Positions 27,779-37,425 are shown, counted from the stretch's first letter. The stretch is 64,000 bases of DNA from Sphingopyxis terrae subsp. terrae NBRC 15098 (GCF_001610975.1 NZ_CP013342.1:1054001-1118000), one strand, 5' to 3'. Numbers and translations: made by a program. The notes: generated by a model not told the origin, from the sequence alone.

Positions 27779-28777
27779 ATGATGAAGGCTCTTCTGTCGA
27801 CCGCGACCGGCGGCCCCGAAACGCTCGAACTGGGCGAGGTTGCGCGCCCCACCCCCGGCAAAGGGCAGATGGTCGTCGATGTGAAGGCCTGCGCGGTCAA
27901 CTTCCCCGACGTGCTCATCATCGAGGATAAATATCAGTTCAAGCCGCAGCGCCCCTTCGCCCCGGGCGGCGAGGTCGCGGGCATCGTGGCCGAGGTCGGC
28001 GAAGGCGTGACCGATTTCAAGGTCGGCGACCGGGTGATTGCGGCGTGCGGCAACGGCGGCATGGCCGAGGCGGCGCTGGTCAATGCCGCCAATAGCTATC
28101 CGCTGCCCGAAGGGCGCGACTTTGCCGAAGGCGCGGCGCTCCTGATGACCTATGGCACCAGCATTCATGCGCTGGTCGATCGCGGCCATATCGAGGAAGG
28201 CGATACGCTGCTCGTCCTTGGCGCCTCGGGCGGAGTCGGCATTGCCGCGGTCGAACTGGGCAAGGCATTCGGCGCGCGCGTCGTCGCCGGCGTATCGAGC
28301 GAGGCAAAGGCCGACATCGCACGTCAGGCCGGCGCCGACGAAGTCGTCGTCTATGGCTATCAGCCGTTCGACAAGGAGGCCTCGAAGGCGCTCGCCAACA
28401 CGTTCAAGGCGGCGGTCGGCGGCGACGGCGCCAATGTGATCTACGATGCGGTCGGCGGCGATTATTGCGAACCGGCGCTGCGCTCGATCGCATGGGAAGG
28501 ACGCTACCTCGTTGTCGGCTTCCCCGCGGGCATTCCGCGCCTGCCGCTCAACCTGACCCTGCTCAAGAGCTGTGACGTCGCCGGTGTTTTCTGGGGGGCC
28601 TTCGCCGCCCGCGAGCCGCAGCGCAACCGCGCCAATATCGCGCGCCTGTTCCAGCTTTGGGAACAGGGCAAGATCAGCCCGCGCGTCACCGAACGCTTCG
28701 CGCTGGCCGATGGCGGCAAGGCGATCGCCAAGCTGGGCGACCGCAGCGCGGTCGGCAAGCTGGTCGTGACGATCTGA
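27779..28777 (+). CDS. NADPH:quinone oxidoreductase family protein
   Basis: A 332-residue zinc-free medium-chain dehydrogenase/reductase. Catalytic-domain markers are NFPDVLIIEDKYQFKP and PGGEVAGIV; the nucleotide-binding motif is LGASGGVGIAAVELGKAFGA. There are no structural or catalytic zinc ligands, as in quinone oxidoreductase and synaptic-vesicle VAT1-like members. Two adjacent ATGs open the frame; either may be used. It follows leuD closely and may be co-transcribed with it. Confidence 0.88.
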   Translation: MMKALLSTATGGPETLELGEVARPTPGKGQMVVDVKACAVNFPDVLIIEDKYQFKPQRPFAPGGEVAGIVAEVGEGVTDFKVGDRVIAACGNGGMAEAALVNAANSYPLPEGRDFAEGAALLMTYGTSIHALVDRGHIEEGDTLLVLGASGGVGIAAVELGKAFGARVVAGVSSEAKADIARQAGADEVVVYGYQPFDKEASKALANTFKAAVGGDGANVIYDAVGGDYCEPALRSIAWEGRYLVVGFPAGIPRLPLNLTLLKSCDVAGVFWGAFAAREPQRNRANIARLFQLWEQGKISPRVTERFALADGGKAIAKLGDRSAVGKLVVTI

Positions 28778-29055
28778 AATATCGCCCCGATCCCGCGCTG
28801 ACCGAGGCGCTCGTCGCACTGGCGCGGCCGACCGGCCGGATCGAGGTGCGCGTGACGCCCGGCGCGGGGCGCGACGAGGTACGGATCGATGCCGGCGCCG
28901 TTTTGCTGCGCGTCACCGCCCCGCCCGCCGACGGCGCCGCCAACGAGGCGGTGCTGCGCCTGCTCGCGGCCGCGCTCGGCCGGCCACGCCGCGATCTGAC
29001 GCTGCTGCGCGGCGCAACGGCGCGGATAAAACTGGTCGCGGTCGCGCTCGACTGA
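28774..29055 (+). CDS. DUF167 (YggU-like) protein, start codon unusual
   Basis: A small protein of about 93 residues with the DUF167 core: RIEVRVTPGAGRDEVRID, then APPADGAANEAVLRLLAAALG and the closing RGATARIKLVAV. The fold is known from E. coli YggU, but the role is unknown. No ATG, GTG or TTG opens the frame at a sensible place. The best fit is a CTG at 28774, overlapping the stop of the oxidoreductase (CTGA). The in-frame GTG at about 28846 would cut into the conserved core. The start is therefore uncertain, the domain is not. Confidence 0.75.
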   Translation: MKYRPDPALTEALVALARPTGRIEVRVTPGAGRDEVRIDAGAVLLRVTAPPADGAANEAVLRLLAAALGRPRRDLTLLRGATARIKLVAVALD

Positions 29056-29074
29056 TCGCAAAGCAAGGCCCCGC

Positions 29075-29082
29075 TTAACCAT
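29075..29082 (+). promoter_or_regulatory. Possible CtrA half-site
   Basis: TTAACCAT, the half-site favoured by the alphaproteobacterial cell-cycle regulator CtrA, lies 59 bases before the start of the small membrane protein. A single half-site can occur by chance. Confidence 0.3.
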
Positions 29083-29140
29083 TTATCAGGGGCTCCCCCC
29101 TATCGTTCAATGCAGGACTATTGGGATTCAGGGATCAACG

Positions 29141-29434
29141 ATGGCGGACCCCCGTTCGGCCAGTGATGGGCAGGCGATGAGCCTTGCGAATATTTCGCGG
29201 ACTCGCCGTGCGCAGTTGATTGCCGAGTTCGAGGGCGAACTCGGCATCGATCACAAGGCGCGCGCGCGCGCCGCCTATGAAGAAAAGCGCTGGCGCATCA
29301 TCAAGACGATCATCGTGTGGACGATCGCGCTGATGTTCTTCGCGGTTGCCTGCTACAAATTGTGGCTGATGGGCCTGCAGGTCGACAGGCCCTTTTCCGA
29401 CCTCAATCCGATCGACAATATCCTGGGCAAATAG
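29141..29434 (+). CDS. Small single-span membrane protein
   Basis: 97 residues, unrecognised. A polar helical N-terminal half (ISRTRRAQLIAEFEGEL, then KARARAAYEEKRWRIIK) precedes one transmembrane helix at about 55-77 and a short extracytoplasmic tail. It reads as a conserved anchor-type protein. It converges on sdhA with about 50 bases between stops, occupying the place where sdhB would normally be expected. Confidence 0.65.
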   Translation: MADPRSASDGQAMSLANISRTRRAQLIAEFEGELGIDHKARARAAYEEKRWRIIKTIIVWTIALMFFAVACYKLWLMGLQVDRPFSDLNPIDNILGK

Positions 29435-29484
29435 GCCGAGCGGCCGATCCGGGCACCCGAAGGCGCCCGGTCACAAACGCTTCC

Positions 29485-31287
29485 TCAGTAAACGCGCGCC
29501 TTCGGCTTGATATATTCGGCATCGTCGGTCAGCGTATATTCGTGGACCGGGCGGTAATCGAGCGTCACCTTGCCGTCCTTGCCGCCCCAGCCGTCGAACC
29601 AGCTGATCGTGTGCTTCATCCAGTTCGCATCGTCGCGGTTCGGGAAATCCTCGTGCGCGTGGGCGCCGCGGCTTTCCTTGCGGTTGAACGCCGAATGCAT
29701 CGTCACCGTCGCCTGCGCGATCAGATTGTCGAGCTCGAGCGTTTCGACGAGGTCGGTGTTCCAGATCAGGCTGCGGTCGGCGACATGGACGTCGTTCATG
29801 CGCTCATAGGTCTTGGCAAGCTTGTCCTTGCCCTCGGCCATCAGCTCGTCGGTGCGGAAAACCGCCGCGTGCTGAGACATCGCGCGCTGCATCTCCGTGC
29901 GGATTTCGGCGGTCGGCGAATCGCCGCTCGCATTGCGGAAATGGTCAAGGCGGCCAAGCGCGAGGTCGGCGCTGTCCTTGGGCAGCGCAGGCTGCGCGGC
30001 GCCGGGCGCGACGATTTCCTTGAGCCGGTGCCCCGTCGCGCGTCCGAAAACGACCAGGTCGATCAGGCTGTTCGAGCCAAGGCGGTTCGCGCCATGGACC
30101 GACACGCACGCCGCCTCGCCGACCGCGAACAGACCGGGGACGACCGCATCGGGGTTGCCGTCCTTCAGCGTCACGACTTCGCCATGATAGTTACAGGGAA
30201 TGCCGCCCATATTGTAATGGACCGTCGGCACGACCGGCAGCGGCTGGCGCGTCAGGTCGACGCCCGCGAAAATCTTGCCGCTTTCGGTGATGCCCGGCAG
30301 ACGCTCCGCCAGCACCGCGGGATCGATATGATCGAGGTGCAGGAAGATATGGTCCTTGTGCGGACCGACGCCGCGGCCTTCGCGGATTTCGAGCGCCATC
30401 GAACGCGACACGACGTCGCGCGACGCCAGATCCTTCGCCGAGGGGGCATAGCGTTCCATGAAGCGCTCGCCCTCGGAGTTGGTGAGATAGCCGCCCTCGC
30501 CGCGCGCGCCCTCGGTGATGAGGACGCCCGCACCGTAAATGCCGGTCGGGTGGAACTGGACGAACTCCATGTCCTGGAGCGGCAGGCCCGCGCGCAGCAC
30601 CATCCCGCCGCCGTCGCCGGTGCAGGTATGCGCCGAGGTGGCGGTGAAATAGCAGCGGCCATAGCCGCCGGTCGCGAGCACGACCGCCTGGCTGCGGAAG
30701 CGGTGGATGCTGCCGTCTTCCATGCACAGCGCGATCACGCCGCGGCACACGCCGTCTTCCATGATCAGGTCGAGCGCGAAATATTCGATGAAGAAGTCCG
30801 CGTCATACTTCAGGCTCTGCTGATAGAGCGCGTGGAGCATCGCGTGACCGGTGCGGTCGGCGGCGGCGCAGGTGCGCTGCACCGGCGGGCCTTCACCCAT
30901 ATTCTGCATATGGCCGCCGAACGGGCGCTGATAGATGGTGCCATTGGCGTTGCGCGAAAAGGGCACGCCGGCATGTTCGAGTTCGTAGACCGCGGCGGGC
31001 GCCTCGCGCACCATATATTCGATCGCGTCCTGGTCGCCCAGCCAGTCGGAACCCTTGACGGTGTCGTACATATGCCACTGCCAATGGTCGGGGCTGTTGT
31101 TGCCGAGGCTGGCGGCAATGCCGCCCTGCGCCGCAACGGTATGACTGCGCGTCGGGAACACCTTGGTGATGCAGGCGGTGCGCAGGCCGGCCTCGGCGCT
31201 GCCCATCGTGGCGCGCAGGCCCGAACCGCCGGCGCCGACGACGACGGTATCATAGGTGTGGTCGATGATCTTGTAGGCTTCGGTCAT
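29485..31287 (-). CDS. sdhA: Succinate dehydrogenase flavoprotein subunit
   Basis: SdhA oxidises succinate to fumarate with covalently bound FAD, at the inner face of the membrane. The 600 residues include the dinucleotide motif [12 protein letters not shown], the flavin-linking His in [10 protein letters not shown], the active-site [22 protein letters not shown] segments and [11 protein letters not shown]. The start MTEAYKI is the family one; an upstream frame runs into sdhD. It is the last gene of sdhCDA; no sdhB follows. Confidence 0.96.
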   Translation of the reverse strand: MTEAYKIIDHTYDTVVVGAGGSGLRATMGSAEAGLRTACITKVFPTRSHTVAAQGGIAASLGNNSPDHWQWHMYDTVKGSDWLGDQDAIEYMVREAPAAVYELEHAGVPFSRNANGTIYQRPFGGHMQNMGEGPPVQRTCAAADRTGHAMLHALYQQSLKYDADFFIEYFALDLIMEDGVCRGVIALCMEDGSIHRFRSQAVVLATGGYGRCYFTATSAHTCTGDGGGMVLRAGLPLQDMEFVQFHPTGIYGAGVLITEGARGEGGYLTNSEGERFMERYAPSAKDLASRDVVSRSMALEIREGRGVGPHKDHIFLHLDHIDPAVLAERLPGITESGKIFAGVDLTRQPLPVVPTVHYNMGGIPCNYHGEVVTLKDGNPDAVVPGLFAVGEAACVSVHGANRLGSNSLIDLVVFGRATGHRLKEIVAPGAAQPALPKDSADLALGRLDHFRNASGDSPTAEIRTEMQRAMSQHAAVFRTDELMAEGKDKLAKTYERMNDVHVADRSLIWNTDLVETLELDNLIAQATVTMHSAFNRKESRGAHAHEDFPNRDDANWMKHTISWFDGWGGKDGKVTLDYRPVHEYTLTDDAEYIKPKARVY

Positions 31288-31288
31288 A

Positions 31289-31693
31289 TCACATGCCCCC
31301 CGGGCCGAGCGCGGCGGGCGCCAGCGCGATGCGCACGATCGCGAAAATGCCATAGGCCGCGCCGCCGAACGCATAGAAATTCAACAGGACGATCGACAGC
31401 AGACGCGTCGCTTCGCCGTGGACATAATCCTCGATCAGCACCTGCAGCCCGAGGCGCAGGTGCCAGAAGACGCTGACCACGAGCAGGATCAGCGCAAAGG
31501 CGACCATCGGCTTCGACGCCCACTGCATCAGCGCGGCATGGTCGCCGAGCGGCAAGCGGAGCAGCGAGACGACGAACCAGGTGACGAGCAGCACATTGCC
31601 GAGCGCGGTCAGCCGCTGCTGCAGCCAGTGGCCGGTACCGTGGTGCGAAGCGCCAAGTCCGCGAACCCGGCCGAGAGGCGTTCCGTTACCCAT
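31289..31693 (-). CDS. sdhD: Succinate dehydrogenase membrane anchor subunit
   Basis: 134 residues with three membrane helices (about 30-50, 60-80 and 100-125). The anchor carries [16 protein letters not shown], the stretch that holds the heme-ligating His and the quinone-site Asp and Tyr of SdhD. It overlaps the end of sdhC by eight bases and ends one base ahead of the sdhA start. Confidence 0.92.
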   Translation of the reverse strand: MGNGTPLGRVRGLGASHHGTGHWLQQRLTALGNVLLVTWFVVSLLRLPLGDHAALMQWASKPMVAFALILLVVSVFWHLRLGLQVLIEDYVHGEATRLLSIVLLNFYAFGGAAYGIFAIVRIALAPAALGPGGM

Positions 31694-32129
31694 TGAGCGC
31701 CTCCTTGGCGATATAGAGCCAGGTCGCGGCGGTCGCGAGGATCGCGCCCACGATCACGACGGTCGACCAGAGCTTGTTGGCCTTGAGTTCATAACCCGCG
31801 CCGGTATCGAGGACGAAGTGGCGCAGCCCCGAAAACAGATGCTGGAAAAAGGCCCAGGTCAGACCGACGAGCACGATCTTGCCCAGAATATTGGTGACCT
31901 GATGCACGCCGCCGCCCGCAGGGTCGTGCCAGACGCAGGCGACGAAGGCCGCATAGGCCTCGGGGCCCGCCGCGATCGCGCCGAGCCAGCCGAGAAACAT
32001 CAGCGCACCGACGATGGCCAGCCCGTCACCGCTGACGCGGTGAAAGATCGAGACCGCCATGTGCGGCCCCCATTTATACACCTGGAGGTGCGGCGAGAGC
32101 GGACGCCCGCTCGGTTCTTTGCCAGCCAT
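31686..32129 (-). CDS. sdhC: Succinate dehydrogenase cytochrome b556 subunit
   Basis: 147 residues with the SdhC signature near the N-terminus (RPLSPHLQVYKW, then SIFHRVSGDGL) and the heme His region FSGLRHFVLDTG. Three transmembrane helices lie at about 38-60, 78-105 and 120-142. It heads the sdhCDA operon. About 145 bases separate it from the next upstream gene and probably hold the promoter. Confidence 0.95.
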   Translation of the reverse strand: MAGKEPSGRPLSPHLQVYKWGPHMAVSIFHRVSGDGLAIVGALMFLGWLGAIAAGPEAYAAFVACVWHDPAGGGVHQVTNILGKIVLVGLTWAFFQHLFSGLRHFVLDTGAGYELKANKLWSTVVIVGAILATAATWLYIAKEALNG

Positions 32130-32275
32130 ATCAGCCCCATTCCGTGACTCTAGTCGGTCGATGGGCGCCGGTTTAGCGCCGCGCGCACGATATGCAATTG
32201 CTTAGGGGGCGATGGAGGCAAGAAATCGCAGGCAGCCGGCCCCGCGATCGAAGGATCGTCCGGGGCCGACGCGCC

Positions 32276-32506
32276 TTATTTGATCTTGTCGCGGTTCGCG
32301 TAGAGCAGCGCCGCAAGCACTGCGGCCGAACCGACGCCGATCCCCGCCGCCGTCTTCCAGCCGATCTTGCGGGCGCCTTTCGCCGCCTCCCGGTCGGCCG
32401 CCTCGGTCGCCTCGGCGGCTTCCTTCTGGGCCTGCTGCTCGCGCGCGGCGCGCAGCACTTCATTTTCTTCTTCGTCCTGCGGGGGAGGCGGCACTTGCTC
32501 GGTCAT
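32276..32506 (-). CDS. Small membrane-anchored hypothetical protein
   Basis: 76 residues, unrecognised. A proline and glutamate-rich start (MTEQVPPPPQDEEE) leads into a long charged helix of about 35 residues that could be a coiled coil (REQQAQKEAAEATEAADRE), then one short transmembrane helix at 52-70 and NRDKIK. It begins 27 bases after ald on the same strand, so it may be read through from ald. Confidence 0.6.
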   Translation of the reverse strand: MTEQVPPPPQDEEENEVLRAAREQQAQKEAAEATEAADREAAKGARKIGWKTAAGIGVGSAAVLAALLYANRDKIK

Positions 32507-32533
32507 CGTCTCTCTTGATCCTATGGTCTGGCG

Positions 32534-33649
32534 TCAGGCGAGTGCCTGCTCGACAGGCACATAGTCCGTTCCCACCGCTTCGGCTACGGCTTCGAACGTC
32601 ACCTTACCATTCCATACGTTCAGGCCCTGCGAAAGATGCATGTCGCGGCGCAGCGCTTCTTTCCAGCCGAGGTCGGCGATGCGCAGCGCGTGCGGCAGGG
32701 TGACATTGTTGAGCGCATAGGTGCTCGTGCGCGCGACGGCGCCGGGCATGTTGGCGACCGCATAATGGACGATGCCGTCGACGACATAGGTCGGATCGGC
32801 GTGCGTCGTCGCATGGCTCGTCTCGAAACAGCCGCCCTGGTCGATCGCGACGTCGACGAGGACCGATCCGGGGCGCATCGTCTTCAGCATGTCGCGCGTG
32901 ACGAGCTTCGGCGCTTCGGCGCCGGGGATCAGCACCGCGCCGATGACCAGATCGGCCTCGGCGACGCATTCGGCAAGGTTCGCGCGGTTCGAAAAGCGGG
33001 TCTTCGCGCGCGCTTCGAAAAAGGTGCCGACGCGTTCGAGCACTTCGGGATCGCGATCGAGGATCGTGACGTCGGCGCCCAGCCCCGCCGCCATCTGCGC
33101 CGCGTTGAAGCCGACGACGCCGCCGCCGATCACGCAGATTTTGCCCGGCGCCACGCCCGGCACGCCGCCGAGCAGCACGCCGCGGCCGCCATGCGCCTTT
33201 TCAAGCGCGGTCGCGCCGGCCTGGATCGACATGCGCCCCGCGACCTGGCTCATGGGCTTCAGGAGCGGCAGGCCGCCATGCGGGCTGGTCACGGTTTCAT
33301 AGGCGATGCACACCGCGCCCGATTTCATCAGATCGCGCGTCTGCTCGGGATCGGGCGCAAGGTGGAGATAGGTATAGAGAATCTGGCCTTCGCGCAGCAT
33401 CGCGCGCTCGACCGCCTGCGGCTCCTTGACCTTCACGACCATTTCGCAGCTCGCGAAAATTTCTTCGGCGCTGTCGACGATCTCGGCGCCCGCCTCGACA
33501 TAGAAGCGGTCGTGAGCGCCAATGCCCTCGCCCGCGCCGGTCTGGACGAGGACGCGGTGACCATGTGCCACCAGTTCGCGGGCGCTCTCGGGCGTCAGGC
33601 CGACGCGATATTCGTGATTCTTGATTTCCTTGGGGGTGCCGATGATCAT
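32534..33649 (-). CDS. ald: Alanine dehydrogenase
   Basis: Catalyses reversible NAD-dependent deamination of L-alanine to pyruvate. 371 residues: N-terminal [20 protein letters not shown] with the substrate Arg, catalytic Lys in VKVKEPQ, catalytic His in YLHLAPD, the Rossmann motif [15 protein letters not shown], and the late [23 protein letters not shown] region in the form seen here ([15 protein letters not shown]). The ATG chosen is the family start. The gene is divergent from an Lrp-type regulator. Confidence 0.96.
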   Translation of the reverse strand: MIIGTPKEIKNHEYRVGLTPESARELVAHGHRVLVQTGAGEGIGAHDRFYVEAGAEIVDSAEEIFASCEMVVKVKEPQAVERAMLREGQILYTYLHLAPDPEQTRDLMKSGAVCIAYETVTSPHGGLPLLKPMSQVAGRMSIQAGATALEKAHGGRGVLLGGVPGVAPGKICVIGGGVVGFNAAQMAAGLGADVTILDRDPEVLERVGTFFEARAKTRFSNRANLAECVAEADLVIGAVLIPGAEAPKLVTRDMLKTMRPGSVLVDVAIDQGGCFETSHATTHADPTYVVDGIVHYAVANMPGAVARTSTYALNNVTLPHALRIADLGWKEALRRDMHLSQGLNVWNGKVTFEAVAEAVGTDYVPVEQALA

Positions 33650-33734
33650 GCTGTCTCTCCGATTTGCCGGAACGGACGCGCGCATTTTCGCCTATCCGAA
33701 GCCTTCGGGCAAACATAACAGCGTATCGGCGGGA

Positions 33735-33785
33735 TTTGCTTGCAAACTATCGTTCGCATGACGATAAACACGCAATATTTTTGCG
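33735..33785. promoter_or_regulatory. Three inverted repeats, candidate Lrp/AldR operators
   Basis: The 158-base gap between ald and the Lrp-type gene holds three dyads in 51 bases: TTTGC-TT-GCAAA (33735-33746), TATCGT-N7-ACGATA (33748-33766) and CGCAA-N5-TTGCG (33771-33785). The last is a 15-base site like typical Lrp/AsnC boxes, and the first shares the TTGC/GCAA arms. Phased sites suit an octameric Lrp regulator. Confidence 0.6.
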
Positions 33786-33807
33786 TCTTTCTGGATAGAC
33801 ACGCGAC

Positions 33808-34281
33808 ATGATCGATCGAATCGATGCAAAGCTGCTCAACCTGTTGCAGCGCGAGGGGCCAAAACCCGTCGCTGAACTGGGCGAACGGATCGGACTTTCG
33901 GCCTCCGCCTGCCATCGCCGCATCCGCGCGATGGAGGCGGCGGGGATCATCACCGGCTATGCCGCGCGCATCGCCCCCGACACGATCGGCCTCGGTCTCG
34001 ACGTGTTCGTCGACATCAGCCTGACCTCGCAGAGCGAAGAGGCGCTCACCGCTTTCGAAAGCGCGGTCAAAAGCTTCGACGAAATCCTCGAGTGCCAATT
34101 GCTGTCAGGCGCGTCCGACTATCGGCTGCGCGTCGCCGCGCGCAATGTCGCCGATTTCGACCGGCTGCACCGCCACTGCCTGTCGCGCCTTCCCGGTGTC
34201 GCCGCGATGCACAGCGCCTTTGCCCTGCGCACCATAAAGGGCTTCGAAGGCTATCCCGTCCAACCCACCGAGCGCCGCTGA
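33808..34281 (+). CDS. Lrp/AsnC family regulator (AldR-like)
   Basis: 157 residues: winged HTH at 3-55 ([16 protein letters not shown], then [20 protein letters not shown]) and a RAM effector domain (about 68-145, [16 protein letters not shown] with the Gly-Asp ligand turn). Its divergent position next to ald matches the common AldR arrangement, where alanine activates ald. The alanine response is inferred from family and context. It may also repress its own gene through the shared dyads. Confidence 0.92.
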   Translation: MIDRIDAKLLNLLQREGPKPVAELGERIGLSASACHRRIRAMEAAGIITGYAARIAPDTIGLGLDVFVDISLTSQSEEALTAFESAVKSFDEILECQLLSGASDYRLRVAARNVADFDRLHRHCLSRLPGVAAMHSAFALRTIKGFEGYPVQPTERR

Positions 34282-34409
34282 ACCGAGCGAAACCGGCCGC
34301 GCTGGTTAACGGTGAATTTACCAATTTCCTTCCATATCCGGCAGACGCAGTTTGGGATGATGGCGGGCGACAGACCTGCGCGTCCCGGGGTCGGCAAGGG
34401 AACAGGATC

Positions 34410-35762
34410 ATGGTGAAGGAAAATCCGATTCATAAGCAGCAAATCGAGCCCGTTCTGATGGCCGATCGCTTCCCGACCTATGACCTCGACGGCCGGCTCG
34501 CCGCCGACGGGGCCGAAGTGCACATGATCCTGTCGGGGCTGGAGACGCAGCTGGCGACCGCCTATTGGGATGCCTTCAACGCGCTGCCCATCGTCACCCG
34601 CAAGATCGAGGGTGAACTGCTTGAATCCTATATTCGCGGCAGCGCGCGGCACATGCAGACCAAATATGCCGACGCCGGGGGGCAGGAGGCCGCGACCATT
34701 GCGTGCCAGAACACCCATATGGCGCTGCGCGTCGGCCTGCCGATCGCGACCGTGCTGTCGTGCATCGGCGAAAGCCACAAGCTCGCCATCCATTATGTGA
34801 TCGAGGCGTGCGCCGGCGACACGGCGCGCCAGACGCGCCTGACCGCGGCGATCAACCGTCTCGCGCTGCTCGAAATGGACATCATGCTCGCCTATGCCGA
34901 AAAGCTCGACCGCGCAGCGATCTCGCAGGAGCGACAGGCGCTGGCGAGCGATTTCGACCGCTCGATCGCCTCGCTGGTCCAGGACAGCGACGGGGTGCGC
35001 CAGCAGCTCGCCAAACAGGCCACATCGGCCGATCATGCCGCGCGCGGCATGATCGCCAAGACGAGCGAAGTCGCCGCGGCGTCCGAGCAATCGGCGATGG
35101 CGATGCGCGAAGCCGCATCGACCGCCGCCGGGCTGATCCGCGCGATCGAGGATGCCCGCACCGAGGTCGAAGCATCGGCCAGCGTCGCGACGCGCGCCTC
35201 CGAACAGGCGGGCGAAGCGGTGGCCATGTCCGACGCGCTGTCGCGTCACGCCGAATCGATCGAATCCATTCTGGGCCTGATCCGCGAAATTGCGGGCCAG
35301 ACCAACCTCCTCGCGCTCAACGCTACGATCGAGGCGGCGCGCGCGGGCGAATCGGGCCGCGGCTTTGCCGTCGTCGCGCAGGAAGTGAAGAGCCTCGCCA
35401 ACGAAACCGCGCGCGCGACCGACGATATTGCGGGCAAGATCACCGCGATCCAGCAGGCAACGCGCGGGTCGGTCGCGGCGAACCAGTCGATCCAGCAGAC
35501 GATCATCGAGGTGCAGCAGTCGGCGCAGCGAATTCGCGATGCGATGGACGCGCAGGCGCAGACGGTCACCTCGATCACCGCCGCCGTCGACGAAACCGCG
35601 CTCGCGGCCGACAGCATGTCGTCGACCATCGCCAGCATCCGCAACGATTCGGGCACCGTCGCCAGCGAAATCAGCGTGCTCAGCCAGGAATTTTCCAAGA
35701 TGGGCGAGCGGCTGCAGGCACTGGAAACCGCCGCGAGCGAATTCAGCCGCCGCGTCGCCTGA
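34410..35762 (+). CDS. Soluble methyl-accepting chemotaxis protein with globin-like sensor
   Basis: A 450-residue chemoreceptor without transmembrane helices. The N-terminal 170 residues are all-helical and resemble a protoglobin sensor ([15 protein letters not shown] resembles the proximal-helix region of HemAT), though the His is offset by two positions from the HemAT pattern, so heme binding is unproven. A coiled-coil signalling domain follows, with the conserved hairpin [20 protein letters not shown] and [17 protein letters not shown]. There is no HAMP and no C-terminal CheR pentapeptide. The ATG of MVKENPIH is chosen; the frame opens much earlier, inside the Lrp gene. Confidence 0.85.
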   Translation: MVKENPIHKQQIEPVLMADRFPTYDLDGRLAADGAEVHMILSGLETQLATAYWDAFNALPIVTRKIEGELLESYIRGSARHMQTKYADAGGQEAATIACQNTHMALRVGLPIATVLSCIGESHKLAIHYVIEACAGDTARQTRLTAAINRLALLEMDIMLAYAEKLDRAAISQERQALASDFDRSIASLVQDSDGVRQQLAKQATSADHAARGMIAKTSEVAAASEQSAMAMREAASTAAGLIRAIEDARTEVEASASVATRASEQAGEAVAMSDALSRHAESIESILGLIREIAGQTNLLALNATIEAARAGESGRGFAVVAQEVKSLANETARATDDIAGKITAIQQATRGSVAANQSIQQTIIEVQQSAQRIRDAMDAQAQTVTSITAAVDETALAADSMSSTIASIRNDSGTVASEISVLSQEFSKMGERLQALETAASEFSRRVA

Positions 35763-35813
35763 TCCGTCGCGCCCTGCTTGGCAAGCGGCCCGCCGCTCGC
35801 CTAAGGCGGGGGG

Positions 35814-36521
35814 ATGAAAACCCACATCCTGATTACCGGCGCGAGCCGCGGCATCGGTGCGGCCATCGCCGACGCGCTTGCGACCGACGCGGCGAAGGTC
35901 GCCGCGCTGTCGAGCGCCGACGGCGACCTTGGCGACCCTGCGATTGCGGACCAACTATGGGCCAAAAGCCTCGACCGGCTCGACGGCCGGATCGACGTGC
36001 TCGTCAATAATGCCGGCGTTTTCGAAGCGAATCCGATCGACAGCAGCGATGCCGACTGGCTCGAAAGCTGGAACCGGACCCTCCAGATCAACCTGACCGC
36101 CGCCGCGCAGCTGTGCCGCCGCGCGGTGCAGCACTGGCAGGCGCGCCGGGCGGCAGGCGACACGAGCCATGGCCGGATCGTCAACATCGCCAGCCGCGCC
36201 GCCTATCGCGGCGACAGTCCCGCGCATTGGCATTATGCAGCATCGAAGGCGGGCATGGTCGCGATGACCAAGACGATTGCGCGCGGCTATGCTCATGAAG
36301 GCATCCTCGCCTTCGCCATTTGCCCGGGCTTCACGATGACCGGCATGGCCGAGGATTATCTCGCCAGCCGGGGCGGCGACACATTGCTCGCCGACATCCC
36401 GCTGGGCCGCGTGGCGAGCCCCGAGGAAATCGCCGAAATGGCGCGCTGGTGCGCGCTCGAGGCGCCGCCCTCGATGACCGGCGCGATCCTCGATGCCAAT
36501 GGAGCCAGCTATGTCCGCTAA
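35814..36521 (+). CDS. SDR family oxidoreductase
   Basis: 235-residue classical SDR: ITGASRGIGAAIADAL at the N-terminus, NNAG in LVNNAGVFE, catalytic Ser in NIASRAAY, Tyr and Lys in HYAASKAGM, and a late CPGFTMT. The substrate is unknown. It overlaps the start of the lactamase-like gene by 11 bases, which suggests one transcript with that gene and prmA. Confidence 0.88.
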   Translation: MKTHILITGASRGIGAAIADALATDAAKVAALSSADGDLGDPAIADQLWAKSLDRLDGRIDVLVNNAGVFEANPIDSSDADWLESWNRTLQINLTAAAQLCRRAVQHWQARRAAGDTSHGRIVNIASRAAYRGDSPAHWHYAASKAGMVAMTKTIARGYAHEGILAFAICPGFTMTGMAEDYLASRGGDTLLADIPLGRVASPEEIAEMARWCALEAPPSMTGAILDANGASYVR

Positions 36522-37425
36522 AAGTCTTGCCCTGGCCGCCCTGATGCTTGCTGCCCCGATGCTTGCCGGATGCGCGCCGCAGGCGAGCGCTCCGGCCGCG
36601 GCGCCTCCTGCCCCGACGGGCAAGGCGCTCGCCGCCGCCTGCGCCGATCGCGACGGCTGGAGCGATCCCGCGCCGCCGGCCAAGCTGTTCGGCAACACTT
36701 ATTATGTCGGCACCTGCGGCATCACCGCGCTGCTCATCGACGCACCGGCCGGACCGATCCTGATCGATGCCGCAACCGCCGAAGCGGCGCCTGCGATCCT
36801 TGCCAATATCCGTGCGCTGGGCTTCGATCCCAAACGCATCCGCGCGATCCTGACCAGCCATGAGCATTTCGATCATGTCGGCGGTCTCGCGGCGCTGCAT
36901 GCCGCGACCGGCGCGCCGGTGATCGCGCTTGCCGACGCCGCGCCGCAGCTCGAAAGCGGAACCCCCGACCCGCGCGATCCGCAGCGCGGCGCCCTCGATA
37001 GCTTCACCGGCGTGCCGGTCGCACAGCGCCTGCGCGACGGACAGCCGCTCGCCTTTGCCGACATCCGGATCACCGCCCACGCAACCCCCGGCCACACGCC
37101 GGGCAGCACGAGCTGGACGTGGCAATCGTGCGAAGGGTCCGCCTGCCGCACCATCGCCTATGTCGACAGCCTGACCGCCATTTCGGCCGACGGCTACCGC
37201 TTCAGCGACCATCCCGACTATGTCGCGATGCTGCGCGCGACCTTTGCCAGGGTGCCGACGCTGCCGTGCGACATTCTGGTCACCCCGCATCCCGGCGCGA
37301 GCAATTTGTTTGCGCGGTTGGCGGGCGAGGCTCCGCTGGCCGGCGCCGATGGCTGCGCCGCTTATGCCGCGGCAGCAAGCAAGCGACTCGACGATCGGCT
37401 GGCGAAAGAGGCGGCGACGCGATGA
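36511..37425 (+). CDS. Subclass B3 metallo-beta-lactamase-like lipoprotein
   Basis: 304 residues with signal and lipobox LAGC (Cys21), then an MBL domain. All B3 zinc ligands are in place: His117, His119, Asp121 and His122 in SHEHFDH, His195 in PGHTPGSTSW, His260 in TPHPGAS. Ser220 (YVDSLTA) fills the B3 position, and no B1/B2-type Cys ligand is needed. Similarity to L1 runs through the whole domain (NIRALGF, GHTPGSTSWTW, LPCDILVTPHPG). B3 enzymes hydrolyse penicillins, cephalosporins and carbapenems; activity here is inferred. It overlaps both its neighbours. Confidence 0.9.
   Translation: MSAKSLALAALMLAAPMLAGCAPQASAPAAAPPAPTGKALAAACADRDGWSDPAPPAKLFGNTYYVGTCGITALLIDAPAGPILIDAATAEAAPAILANIRALGFDPKRIRAILTSHEHFDHVGGLAALHAATGAPVIALADAAPQLESGTPDPRDPQRGALDSFTGVPVAQRLRDGQPLAFADIRITAHATPGHTPGSTSWTWQSCEGSACRTIAYVDSLTAISADGYRFSDHPDYVAMLRATFARVPTLPCDILVTPHPGASNLFARLAGEAPLAGADGCAAYAAAASKRLDDRLAKEAATR

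Noticed and set aside
29317..31476. A 719-residue plus-strand open frame opposite sdhA
   Set aside because: Antisense to a textbook SdhA; its composition shows no domain, so it is a shadow frame.
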